Source: Luteimonas sp.
GTDB taxonomy: Bacteria; Pseudomonadota; Gammaproteobacteria; Xanthomonadales; Xanthomonadaceae
Length of the DNA: 64,000 nucleotides
Direction: 5' to 3'
NCBI GenBank assembly: GCA_024707405.1
Contig: JANPZU010000004.1
Coordinates: 1-64,000, forward strand
The position numbers and the translations under genes are program-made. The notes beneath the pieces were generated by a model. The model saw nothing but the letters and a program-made list of their open reading frames with translations. It was not told the origin of the DNA and ran no database searches. Within the stretch, counting starts at the first letter, position 1. The number at the start of each line of letters is the position of its first letter. Positions 43,707 through 55,403 of this stretch are shown piece after piece.

Positions 43707-44120
43707 ATGAACACGCTCCCCGCCAGCGGCCTGCCACCTTCGATCGTCGTTTCCAGCCGCGATGCGGCGCGCATCGAAGCCTTGCTTGAATCGCCGCAGT
43801 GGCGGCATTCGCCCGCCGCCGAATCCCTTCTCGACGAACTCGCGCGCGCCGAGATCGTCGATGACGCCGACATGCCGCCAGGCGTGGTCGGCATGCACGC
43901 GCGCGTCGAATGCATCGATGACGCCAGCGGCGAGCAACATGCACTGACCCTGGTCTACCCGCACGAAGCCGATGCCGACGCCGGCAAGGTCTCGATCCTC
44001 GCACCGGTCGGCAGCGCCTTGCTGGGCCTGTCCCTGGGCCAGTCGATCGACTGGAACATCCCCGGCGGCCGCACGCTGCAATTGCGCGTCACCGGCGTCC
44101 AGCCGGCAAACGCCGGCTGA
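43707..44120 (+). CDS. rnk: Rnk/GreA-GreB-family nucleoside diphosphate kinase regulator
   Basis: MHARVECIDDASGEQHALTLVYPHEADADAGKVSILAPVGSALLGLSLGQSIDW. Confidence 0.92.
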   Translation: MNTLPASGLPPSIVVSSRDAARIEALLESPQWRHSPAAESLLDELARAEIVDDADMPPGVVGMHARVECIDDASGEQHALTLVYPHEADADAGKVSILAPVGSALLGLSLGQSIDWNIPGGRTLQLRVTGVQPANAG

Positions 44121-44132
44121 GCAAAGCGCGCT

Positions 44133-44154
44133 GGCGGGCCGAGGCCCGCCTTAC
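44133..44154. repeat. GTAG-type REP-like palindrome, copy B
   Basis: GGCGGGCCGAGGCCCGCCTTAC; overlaps the msrA stop codon. Confidence 0.8.
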
Positions 44155-44804
44155 GCCGTCGCCACGCCGATGGGGCAACTCACCCCAGTGCCGCCCAAGC
44201 CGCAATAACCCATCGGGTTCTTCGACAGGTATTGCTGGTGCTCGTCTTCGGCGTAGTAGAACGCCGGAGCCGGGAACACGATCTCGGTGGTGATGTCGCC
44301 GTATCGCGCATCGTGCAATCGCTTCTGGAAGGCATCGCGGCTGGCGATCGCAGCGTCGTACTGCGCCTGCGTGTCGCAGAAGATCGCCGACCGGTACTGG
44401 GTGCCGACATCGTTGCCCTGGCGCATGCCCTGGGTCGGGTCATGGTTTTCCCAGAACGCCTGCAGCAACGCATCGAACGACAGCTTGGCTTCGTCGTACA
44501 CCACCAGCACGACCTCGTCGTGGCCGGTCTGCCCGGAGCAGACCTCGCGGTAGGTCGGGTTGGGCGTGGAACCACCGGCATAACCGACGGCCGTCGTCAC
44601 CACGCCGGGCAGTTGCCAGAACTTTCGTTCCGCGCCCCAGAAACAGCCCATGCCGAACTGCACGCGGGCCAAGCCATCAAAGGCATCGCGCAGCGGCGTG
44701 CCGAGCACGTGGTGCCGGTTGTGCAGGGGCATCGCTTCCGTGCGTCCGGGCAAGGCATCTCCGGGTCGCGGCATGCGCTGCTTGTAGGCGCCGATTCCGA
44801 GCAT
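44151..44804 (-). CDS. msrA: Peptide methionine sulfoxide reductase MsrA
   Basis: [50 protein letters not shown]. Confidence 0.97.
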   Translation of the reverse strand: MLGIGAYKQRMPRPGDALPGRTEAMPLHNRHHVLGTPLRDAFDGLARVQFGMGCFWGAERKFWQLPGVVTTAVGYAGGSTPNPTYREVCSGQTGHDEVVLVVYDEAKLSFDALLQAFWENHDPTQGMRQGNDVGTQYRSAIFCDTQAQYDAAIASRDAFQKRLHDARYGDITTEIVFPAPAFYYAEDEHQQYLSKNPMGYCGLGGTGVSCPIGVATA

Positions 44805-44872
44805 TTGCGGACTCCCGTCTGGACTGCAGCGGATATGGAGGCGAATGCACTCCGATCAACCGGGATGGGTGC

Positions 44873-45808
44873 TCAGATCGGCTGTTCCGGCAGGCGCGTG
44901 CGGCCCTTCAGGCTGGCCAGGAAGATGCCCGCGAGGCTGAAGGCCAAGCCCCACCATTCGCGCGACGTAGTGGCGCGATCGAGCAGGAGCACATCAAGCA
45001 GGAACGCAACGATCGGCTGCAACAACAACAACAGGCCGACCATCGCCACGCTGAGCCGCTGCATCGCCTTCGAGATCAGCCCCCAGCTCAGGCAATGGCC
45101 TGCCCCCGCCAACACCAGCAGCACCCCCAGCGACCACCACGACGGGATCGCGAACGAAGCACCTTCGACCGCTCCCGCGATGCCCAGCAACAACGCGCAC
45201 GACAGCGACACCAGCGCCAGCACCTGCGCGATCAGTACAAGGTCACCCGCACCATCCCCCGCCACGGCATCGTGCGCCTCGCGTTGCGCGCGCTTGAGGC
45301 CAAGGTTGTACGCCGCGTAGGCCACGCCGGTCGCCAAGCCAAGCCATACGCCCCAGCGGTATTCCTGCGGCAACGTCGCCCAGTTGCCGCCCAGCAGCAG
45401 CCACAGGCCAACGAACGCCAGCACGATCCCGGCGAGGAACCGCGGGCCGATCTTCTCGCGATAGAACACCACGCCGGCCAGCGCCATGAAGAACACCTGC
45501 GCGTTCGCCAGCAGGGTCGCCAGGCCCGGGCCGACGAGCAGGATGCTGCGATGCCAGAGCCACAGGTCGAGCGCGAACGCCGCTCCCGGCGCCAGCGCCC
45601 ACAGCCACGCGCTGCGCGGCAGCGGCCGCCAGCCACGGGTGAGGAACACGAATGCCAGCAGCATCAGCCCGGCAAAGCACATGCGCCAGAACGCGGACAC
45701 CGTCGGCGGCACGCCTGCAGAGCGCACCATGAGTCCATTGGTGCCGATCAGCGCGGCGCCGAGCAGCATCCACAACAGCGCGCGGCGATCCGCGTCCTTG
45801 CCTTGCAT
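44873..45808 (-). CDS. EamA/DMT-family transporter
   Basis: 10-TM pattern; two EamA-like halves. Confidence 0.9.
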   Translation of the reverse strand: MQGKDADRRALLWMLLGAALIGTNGLMVRSAGVPPTVSAFWRMCFAGLMLLAFVFLTRGWRPLPRSAWLWALAPGAAFALDLWLWHRSILLVGPGLATLLANAQVFFMALAGVVFYREKIGPRFLAGIVLAFVGLWLLLGGNWATLPQEYRWGVWLGLATGVAYAAYNLGLKRAQREAHDAVAGDGAGDLVLIAQVLALVSLSCALLLGIAGAVEGASFAIPSWWSLGVLLVLAGAGHCLSWGLISKAMQRLSVAMVGLLLLLQPIVAFLLDVLLLDRATTSREWWGLAFSLAGIFLASLKGRTRLPEQPI

Positions 45809-45899
45809 GGGGATGCCCGAGGGATGGGAGCGCGGATTATCCGGGTCGCGCCCGGTGCGCCGCAACGCGACGATCGATGCAGGGTGGATCAGCGATGGA

Positions 45900-48107
45900 T
45901 CAGCTGAAGACCGCCGGTGCGACCTGCACGCAGTTACGTCCGTTGCGCTTGGCCGCGTACAGCGCCTTGTCCGCGCGTTCGAGCGTCGCGGCCGGCGTGC
46001 TTTCCCCGTCGCGACGGGTCGCCACGCCCACGCTGACCGTCAACTGCAAGGCCTGTCCGGACCAGTCGAGTTGCATGTTCTCCACCGCGGTGCGCAGTTG
46101 CTCGGCCAGCATCCGCGCCGCGGCACCTGCCCGGCCGGGCAGCACCGCGATGAATTCCTCGCCACCGTAACGCCCGAACAGGTCGCCCTCAGGCAACGCC
46201 GCTCGCAACGTGGACGCGACATTGCGCAGGCAGAAGTCGCCGCAGGCGTGGCCGAAGCGGTCGTTGACCGATTTGAAGTGGTCGAGGTCGATGAACAGCA
46301 CCGACACCGGCTGCAGGTCGCGTTCTGCCTCGGCGAATGCGCGCGACAGCCATTGGTCGATGGTGCGGCGGTTGAAGCTGCCGGTCAGCGCATCGACCTC
46401 GGCCGAGCGGCGCAGGTTGATCGCCGCCACGGCCTGGTCGACCTGCAGCAGGGTGAGCTTGGCGAGTTCGGAGGCCAGCGAGAGTTCCTCGGTGGTGAAG
46501 CCATCGGCACCAGCGCGTCGCAACACCAACCCGCCCCACGCCGGCAGGCGGATCTGCAACGGCACGATCGCTTCGGTGCCGACCACCGACTGCGACCCTT
46601 CCGACGTCACCGGCTGCTGCAGCGGGATGCCGTTGGCGCACTGCCGCTTGAGCGTCAACATGCGGCGCTCGACCTGGAGCTCGGTCACCTGCCTGGCCGA
46701 TACCGGCTCGACGACCAGCAGATCCTGGCCGTGGTAGCCGCGCACGACGATCGACGCGCTTTCGGTCGGCACGATCGGCATGAGGTGGTCGAGCAGCAGT
46801 CGGAACGCGCTCCATTCGACATCCTCCACCGGCAACGAGCGCAGTTGCGTCTGCAGTTCGGCATTGAGGTTGGATCGCGACGCCTCGCGCTGCATCCTGC
46901 GCTCGGTGTCGGTGCGCGCGAGCAACTCACGGTCGCGCTGGTAGCGGTATTCGCTGATCCTGCCGATCAGTCCCACCGCGAGGATCGCCGCGCTGACCAC
47001 GATGCCGATCTGGTAGCCGTAGCGGATCAACACCAGGTCGGCGACCTGGCCGCGCGCAGCCAGTTCCATCAGCAAGCCGCCGATGCCGGTCAGCAGGCAC
47101 AGCACTGCGAGCGGCCAGGCCATCGGCACCCGCCTGCGCCCGGCATCGACGAGCATCACCACGCCCAGCAACGCCGCGACCACCCATGCCGCGGTGGCGA
47201 ACGGCTGCATCCAGGGCCCGAGCGCGGCGATGTCCAGCAGGCAGACGGCGGCACCGACGACCATCGCGATGCAATAGCCGTCGATCGCACGCTTGGCAGG
47301 CGGCAACGAAGCCGCCAGCCCGACGTACAGCATCAGCATCTGCAGCCACGCCGCACCAAATAGGAACGCCAGTGCCAGCAAGCCCATCCCGCCCCACAAC
47401 GCAAAGCGGCCCAATCCCGGCAACTGGTAGAGGTGTCCGTTGATCGTCGCGAGCGTCAGCAGGGCCAGCAGCGAGAACGCGAAGAACGCCAGGAACATGC
47501 GGTCGCGCGCCGCGGAAAACAGCGCAAGCGCCAGCAATGCAAGCGTGAACAGGCTGGCGTACACCATCGCGGCGGTGGCGGCTCCGTACTGCTCGATTCG
47601 CATCGCCTCCGACTCGCGGATGAGCCGGGGGGACATCGAGCCGCGCACCCCGCTTTCGATGTGCATCTCCACCTGGATTGCCCCTTCCCACGCCGACGGC
47701 AGCGGAAACAGGTACCCACCGGGCAGCAGCCCCTCGGTGGTACCCGGGCGATAGAAGCCCAGTGGCTGGCTGCGCCAGTCTTCGCCGCGGGTCAGCACGA
47801 TCGAATCCACCGGATCACGCGGCATCCAGATCACCCAGCGGGATTCGTCCTCGCCGGTCGCTGGAAGGGTGAATTCGAGCAGCACGCTGGTGGCGGGAGT
47901 GCGCCCGCCGGGCACCTGCACCTGGCCCAGCCCGGCCCCGCCGGAGGCAGATGCGGCACCGACCGGCTGTATCGAGACCCCGACCTCGCTTTCCATTCTC
48001 GGCACGGCACCAGCCACCGCGGCCGCGAACAGGCACAGCAAAAGTGCCATGCAGCCTGCGAACAGCCACTCGTGCCTACCTGCGTCGGCCGGGCGAAACG
48101 GGCTCAA
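45900..48107 (-). CDS. 7TMR-DISM-like sensor diguanylate cyclase
   Basis: DALTGSFNRRTID...FIDLDHFKSVNDRFGHACGDFCLRNVAS...FGRYGGEEFIAVLPG; periplasmic domain plus about 7 TMs; TTG start at 48107. Confidence 0.9.
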   Translation of the reverse strand: MSPFRPADAGRHEWLFAGCMALLLCLFAAAVAGAVPRMESEVGVSIQPVGAASASGGAGLGQVQVPGGRTPATSVLLEFTLPATGEDESRWVIWMPRDPVDSIVLTRGEDWRSQPLGFYRPGTTEGLLPGGYLFPLPSAWEGAIQVEMHIESGVRGSMSPRLIRESEAMRIEQYGAATAAMVYASLFTLALLALALFSAARDRMFLAFFAFSLLALLTLATINGHLYQLPGLGRFALWGGMGLLALAFLFGAAWLQMLMLYVGLAASLPPAKRAIDGYCIAMVVGAAVCLLDIAALGPWMQPFATAAWVVAALLGVVMLVDAGRRRVPMAWPLAVLCLLTGIGGLLMELAARGQVADLVLIRYGYQIGIVVSAAILAVGLIGRISEYRYQRDRELLARTDTERRMQREASRSNLNAELQTQLRSLPVEDVEWSAFRLLLDHLMPIVPTESASIVVRGYHGQDLLVVEPVSARQVTELQVERRMLTLKRQCANGIPLQQPVTSEGSQSVVGTEAIVPLQIRLPAWGGLVLRRAGADGFTTEELSLASELAKLTLLQVDQAVAAINLRRSAEVDALTGSFNRRTIDQWLSRAFAEAERDLQPVSVLFIDLDHFKSVNDRFGHACGDFCLRNVASTLRAALPEGDLFGRYGGEEFIAVLPGRAGAAARMLAEQLRTAVENMQLDWSGQALQLTVSVGVATRRDGESTPAATLERADKALYAAKRNGRNCVQVAPAVFS

Positions 48108-48325
48108 ACATCCCCCTGGTCATTACCTTGCGTGCCCGACCCGCCGCAAAACCCTGCGCAACCGTATCGAGATCCCATGGCCAAATCCGGAAGCAACATC
48201 CATGCCACGGAAAACGCACCTCCGTCACGAATACGCAGGATGCCATGAGATGCCGGCCACATTCCTGACCGGGTCGCGCCCCGGGCCTCAGCTAAACTGT
48301 CCGCTTTCCGTCGACCTTTCCAAGA

Positions 48326-50092
<1,767 letters not shown>

Positions 50093-50111
50093 CGGCCGGG
50101 GTGCTTGCCTG

Positions 50112-50687
50112 ATGCTCTACGCACAAGTCCACCTCACCCTGCCCGCGTGGGTGCACGATGCCGTCGACGCATCGCGCAGCTACGACAGCGACGACGACAA
50201 GGTGGCATTGGCCATCGATCTGTCGCGACGCAATGTCGAAGCACGGAGCGGCGGGCCATTCGGTGCCGCAGTGTTCGGGCCGGACGACCGCATCGTCGCG
50301 GTCGGCGTGAACCGCGTGCTGCCGCACAGTTGCTCCGTGGCCCATGCCGAGACCATGGCCTACATGCTGGCGCAGCAACGCACGCAGCGCGCGCGGCTCA
50401 ACCGCGACGCCGACGACATGCCGGTCGGCCCCTACGTGCTGGCCACGTCGTCGCAGCCGTGCTGCCAGTGCTACGGCGCAACGGTCTGGGCCGGCATCGA
50501 CAGACTGCTGATCGGTGCTCGCGCCGAAGACGTGGAAGCACTGACGCCGTTCGACGAAGGCCCGCTGCCAGCCGACTGGGCGGGCGAACTGGAACGTCGC
50601 GGCATCGCCGTGGTGCGCGACATCCAGCGCAATGCCGCACGCGAGGTGCTTCGTGCCTACGGCGAGTCGGAAGGCGGCAAGTACTGA
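50112..50687 (+). CDS. CMP/dCMP-type nucleoside deaminase
   Basis: Zinc motifs VAHAETMAYML and SSQPCCQCYGATVWAG. Confidence 0.9.
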   Translation: MLYAQVHLTLPAWVHDAVDASRSYDSDDDKVALAIDLSRRNVEARSGGPFGAAVFGPDDRIVAVGVNRVLPHSCSVAHAETMAYMLAQQRTQRARLNRDADDMPVGPYVLATSSQPCCQCYGATVWAGIDRLLIGARAEDVEALTPFDEGPLPADWAGELERRGIAVVRDIQRNAAREVLRAYGESEGGKY

Positions 50688-50693
50688 CTCCGT

Positions 50694-50715
50694 GCCGGGC
50701 CAAGGCCCGGCCTAC
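50694..50715. repeat. GTAG-type REP-like palindrome, copy C
   Basis: GCCGGGCCAAGGCCCGGCCTAC; compensatory change in both arms relative to other copies. Confidence 0.85.
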
Positions 50716-50718
50716 AAT
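50713..50718 (+). promoter_or_regulatory. Candidate leaderless -10 box for rlmM
   Basis: TACAAT-GCAACG-ATG; first three bases come from the REP tail. Confidence 0.5.
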
Positions 50719-50724
50719 GCAACG

Positions 50725-51807
50725 ATGACTTCGACCGGATTGCTCTGCTACTGCCGCGCCGGCTTCGAGGCCGACCTTGCCGCGGAATTGACCGACCGCG
50801 CATCCGAAGCCGGGCTGGCCGGCTATGCGCGCACGCAGCGCGACAGTGGCTATGTCGAATTCCTGGGCGAAGACGCGAAGGCACTGTCGACCGCACTGCC
50901 GTTCGATGCCCTGGTGTTCGCGCGACAAAAACTCGAACTGATCGCCGACCTGCGCGGACTCGACCCGAAGGATCGCATCACCCCGATCATCGACGCGCTC
51001 GGCACCACGAAGAACAAGACGGCGGGCCAAGGCCCGCCCTACGGCGACCTGTTCGTCGAACACCCCGACTCCGATGCCGGCAAGCCGCTGTCTGGACTGG
51101 CGCGCAGCTTCGGCAATGCGTTGCGACCGGCGTTGCGCAAGCAGGGATGGCTGGCCGCTAGCGAGAACCATCGCAGGCCTCGCCTCCATGTCTGTTTCGT
51201 CGATGGCGACCACGCCTTCGTCGCACGCAGCCAGTCCGGCGACAGTGCGCCGTGGCCGCTCGGCATCCCGCGCCTGAAACTGCATGCGGACGCGCCGTCG
51301 CGTTCGGCGCTGAAACTCGAAGAGGCGCTGCTGACCCTGGTCGACGACACCACGCGCGAGCGGCAGGTGCAGGACGGCAAGACCGCCGCCGACCTTGGCG
51401 CCGCTCCCGGTGGCTGGACATGGGTGCTGGCACGCCACGGCCTGCGCGTGACCGCGATCGACAACGGGCCGTTGCGCCCGCACGTACTCGAACACGGGTT
51501 CGTGACGCACCTGCGCGCCGACGGCTTCCGCTGGCAGCCGGAACGACCGCTGGACTGGATGGTCTGCGACATGGTCGAGCAACCCTCGCGCGTCGCGCGT
51601 CGCATGGGCGACTGGTTCCGCGAAGGCTGGTGCCGGCAGGCGATCTTCAACCTCAAGCTGCCGATGAAGAAGCGCTGGCAGGAAACGCGCACCTGCCTGG
51701 ATCTGTTCCGCGACAGCGCCGGTCTCCCGCTCGAGATCCGCGCCAGGCAGCTCTACCACGACCGCGAGGAAATCACCGTCTTCGCCGTGCCGCCAGCGAG
51801 GCGTTGA
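50725..51807 (+). CDS. rlmM: 23S rRNA (cytidine-2'-O)-methyltransferase RlmM
   Basis: AADLGAAPGGWTWVLARHGLRVTAIDNGPL...NLKLPMKKRWQE. Confidence 0.95.
   Translation: MTSTGLLCYCRAGFEADLAAELTDRASEAGLAGYARTQRDSGYVEFLGEDAKALSTALPFDALVFARQKLELIADLRGLDPKDRITPIIDALGTTKNKTAGQGPPYGDLFVEHPDSDAGKPLSGLARSFGNALRPALRKQGWLAASENHRRPRLHVCFVDGDHAFVARSQSGDSAPWPLGIPRLKLHADAPSRSALKLEEALLTLVDDTTRERQVQDGKTAADLGAAPGGWTWVLARHGLRVTAIDNGPLRPHVLEHGFVTHLRADGFRWQPERPLDWMVCDMVEQPSRVARRMGDWFREGWCRQAIFNLKLPMKKRWQETRTCLDLFRDSAGLPLEIRARQLYHDREEITVFAVPPARR
51021..51042. repeat. GTAG-type REP-like palindrome, copy D (inside rlmM coding sequence)
   Basis: GGCGGGCCAAGGCCCGCCCTAC; translated within ...KTAGQGPPYGD... Confidence 0.9.
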
Positions 51808-51864
51808 CGCCACTCCCCCGCGGCGCGCATACAATCCGCCGCCACCCCACCGACGACCCCACCC

Positions 51865-52803
<939 letters not shown>

Positions 52804-52818
52804 AACACCACGAATGAC

Positions 52819-52840
52819 ATAGGGCGGGCCTTGGCCCGCC
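52819..52840. repeat. GTAG-type REP-like palindrome, copy E (ATAG head, inverted relative to copy F)
   Basis: ATAGGGCGGGCCTTGGCCCGCC. Confidence 0.85.
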
Positions 52841-52914
52841 ATTGCGCTCTCGACGCAACACTGATTGCCTGGAATGGCTTCGTTCCGCCAACGGCGAAAC
52901 GGACGATGCGCGAT

Positions 52915-52936
52915 GGCGGGCCAGGGCCCGCCCTAC
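52915..52936. repeat. GTAG-type REP-like palindrome, copy F
   Basis: GGCGGGCCAGGGCCCGCCCTAC; supplies the TAG stop of the minus-strand monooxygenase gene. Confidence 0.85.
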
Positions 52937-54111
52937 ATGCCTGCGGCGCGTTTCCAGAAGGCATCGACCAGCGGCGGCAACCGTCCCGCAATGCCGAGCA
53001 GGTGCCCGCGCAGCAAGGTCGATGCCACGCCATCGTTCGAATACAACCGGTTGATGCCTTCGAAGGCATGCGCGGCCAGCGTGTTTTCGCTGCGCTGCGT
53101 CCGCGCCCAGCGCGCGAGGCGACGCGGGGAATGCCAATCCACGCGCTTGCGCCTGGCATCGAGGATCGCATCGCGCAAGGCAGACACATCGCGCAAGCCG
53201 AGGTTCACGCCCTGCCCCGCCAGCGGATGCACCGCGTGCGCGGCATCGCCGATCACCAGCACGCCATCGGTGAACTGTGTGTCCACGAGCTGTCGCCGCA
53301 ACGGGAACGCCACCCGCTTCGAGGACACCCGCAACATTCCCAGCCGCGCGTCGAACGCGGTGGTGAGTTCATGCGAGAACGCCTCGTCATCCAGCGACAA
53401 CACGCGTGCCGCTTCCGGCTCGGGCAACGTCCACACGATCGAGCAACGTCCATCGGCGAACGGCAGCAATGCCAGCGGCCCGGTCGGCAGGAACCGCTGC
53501 CACGCTGTCGCGGCGTGTGGATGTTCGCAATCGACGTACGCCACCACGCCGCGCTGGGCGTAATCGCAGGCATCGACCGGGATGCCCGCGAGCCGGCGCA
53601 GGGTCGACGCCGCGCCGTCAGCGGCAATCGCCACGCGTGCGGCGATGCGGCTGCCATCGTCGAGGCGCAGCGATATGCCCTCGTCGCCATGCTCCAGCGA
53701 TTCCACGCGCGCCGGGCAACGCACGTCCACCGATGACGCCTGCAGCGCCGCCCACAAGCGGTCGGCAAGCAGGCCGTGTTCGACGATCCAGCCCAGCTCA
53801 CTGCGCCCGAGGGCATCGGCATCGAACACCAGGTCGTTGCCGCCCGCGGCATCCCACACACGCATGCGCCGGTACGGCTGCAAGCGCGACCTGCGCACCG
53901 GTTGCCAGGCACCCAGGGTGTCGAGCAGGGCCGCGTTGTCCGGAGCGAAGGCATAGACGCGCAGGTCGGGATGATCAGCCGACCACGGCTGCGGCGTGGC
54001 GGCCTCGACCAGCACCACGTCCAGATCAAGCCGTGACAGTGCCAGCGCGCACGCGGCACCGACCACGCCACCACCGACGATCACGGCATCGTGTTGTCCG
54101 CGGCGACTCAT
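52933..54111 (-). CDS. FAD-dependent UbiH/UbiF/VisC-type hydroxylase
   Basis: AVIVGGGVVGAACALAL; VLVIGDAAHAVHPLAGQGVNLGLRDV. Confidence 0.93.
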   Translation of the reverse strand: MSRRGQHDAVIVGGGVVGAACALALSRLDLDVVLVEAATPQPWSADHPDLRVYAFAPDNAALLDTLGAWQPVRRSRLQPYRRMRVWDAAGGNDLVFDADALGRSELGWIVEHGLLADRLWAALQASSVDVRCPARVESLEHGDEGISLRLDDGSRIAARVAIAADGAASTLRRLAGIPVDACDYAQRGVVAYVDCEHPHAATAWQRFLPTGPLALLPFADGRCSIVWTLPEPEAARVLSLDDEAFSHELTTAFDARLGMLRVSSKRVAFPLRRQLVDTQFTDGVLVIGDAAHAVHPLAGQGVNLGLRDVSALRDAILDARRKRVDWHSPRRLARWARTQRSENTLAAHAFEGINRLYSNDGVASTLLRGHLLGIAGRLPPLVDAFWKRAAGM

Positions 54112-55316
54112 GCCTGATTCCTGCAAAGTTCCGGCACGTCGCCGCGATACCCCATCGCGCCACCCGCCAGCAGCGATTGCAGCGACGGCACGCCATCGAC
54201 CGCCAGCAAGCCGAGGCTGCGTAGCGGACGCAACCACGGCGCCGGATTGGCGGTGAAACGCGCCAATCCGTCGGAGAACCGAAGGGTGCGCTCGCGATCC
54301 TCGCGTCGGCGTTCGACATGCGCCTGCAGCAAGGCATCGCTGCCCGGATCCTCCGAACAGGCGATGAGTTCGGCCAGCGTGAGCGCATCGCGCAGGCCGA
54401 GGTTGAAACCCTGAGCACCCAGCGGATGCATGGTCTGCGCGGCATTGCCGACCAGTACCGCACGCGGCGCAACGGTGGCATCGGCCACCACCTTCGCCAG
54501 CGGATACACGCTGCGCGGGCCGATCGACACGAAGCGTCCCGCGCGCCAGCCGAAGGCCTGCTGCACGCGGTCGAGGAAGGCCTCGTCGTCGAGCGCGGAC
54601 ACGGCATCGGCATCGCCTTCGGCGACACCATGCACGAGGCCGTAATGCCCGTCGCCGCGCGGCAGCAACGCCGTGGGGCCGTCGTCACGCAGGCGCTCGT
54701 ACGCGGTTCCGTCCGGCGCACGCTGCGTGCGCAGCCGGGCAACGAACAGCCGCTGCCCGTAATCATGTGTTTCGCTGCCGATGCCGAGCGCATCGCGCAC
54801 CTGGCTGCGGGTACCATCCGCGCCGACCACCAGCCGTGCCTGCAACAGGCGCTCGCCGGCCGTATCGGCAAGGCGCAGGCTGCGCACCGCGGCTTCGCCA
54901 TCGGCGAAGCCCGCGAACCGCACCGGGCGGTAGCGGGTGACATGCGCCAGTTCCCCGAGCCGAGCCTCCAGCGCTTCGCCGAAATCACGCGCCACCACGA
55001 CCTTGCCGAAGTGCGCGCGGCCGTAGTCGCCGGCATCGAGCCGGACGCTGCCGAAATCTCCGGCACGGCTGACGTGGATCCGGGCGATCGACCCCGGCGG
55101 CGTGCGCAGCTTCTGCATCACCCCCAGCGCCTCGAGCGCGTTCACGGTGGCGTCGGCGAAGCTGAGGTTGCGCTGGTCGAACACCTCGGGCATGGCGCCG
55201 GGGGGCGTGGCCTCGATGAGCGCGGTGTCGACGCCGGCCCGATCCAGTGCGATCGCGAGGCTGGCGCCCACCAGGCCGCCACCGACGATGGCCACATCAT
55301 GGTCGTGAGCAGACAT
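54108..55316 (-). CDS. ubiH: 2-octaprenyl-6-methoxyphenol hydroxylase UbiH
   Basis: VAIVGGGLVGASLAIAL; AVLVGNAAQTMHPLGAQGFNLGLRDALTLAE. Confidence 0.92.
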   Translation of the reverse strand: MSAHDHDVAIVGGGLVGASLAIALDRAGVDTALIEATPPGAMPEVFDQRNLSFADATVNALEALGVMQKLRTPPGSIARIHVSRAGDFGSVRLDAGDYGRAHFGKVVVARDFGEALEARLGELAHVTRYRPVRFAGFADGEAAVRSLRLADTAGERLLQARLVVGADGTRSQVRDALGIGSETHDYGQRLFVARLRTQRAPDGTAYERLRDDGPTALLPRGDGHYGLVHGVAEGDADAVSALDDEAFLDRVQQAFGWRAGRFVSIGPRSVYPLAKVVADATVAPRAVLVGNAAQTMHPLGAQGFNLGLRDALTLAELIACSEDPGSDALLQAHVERRREDRERTLRFSDGLARFTANPAPWLRPLRSLGLLAVDGVPSLQSLLAGGAMGYRGDVPELCRNQA

Positions 55317-55317
55317 G

Positions 55318-55371
55318 GCGACATTCTAGCGAGCGCCGGGCAGCGGGCGGCCGGCTTCGCTAGAATGTCGC
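55318..55371. promoter_or_regulatory. Perfect 15-bp inverted repeat carrying divergent TAGAAT boxes
   Basis: GCGACATTCTAGCGA - 24 nt - TCGCTAGAATGTCGC between ubiH and the divergent membrane-protein gene. Confidence 0.65.
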
Positions 55372-55403
55372 AGATCCCGCCTGCCGACCCGGAACCGCCC
55401 TGC

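Noticed and set aside
40476-44081. 1201-aa minus-strand ORF antisense to ahpC-ahpF-oxyR
   Set aside because: Its low-complexity His/Arg/Ala/Asp-rich translation is typical of antisense frames in GC-rich genes; the sense frames are unambiguous conserved proteins.
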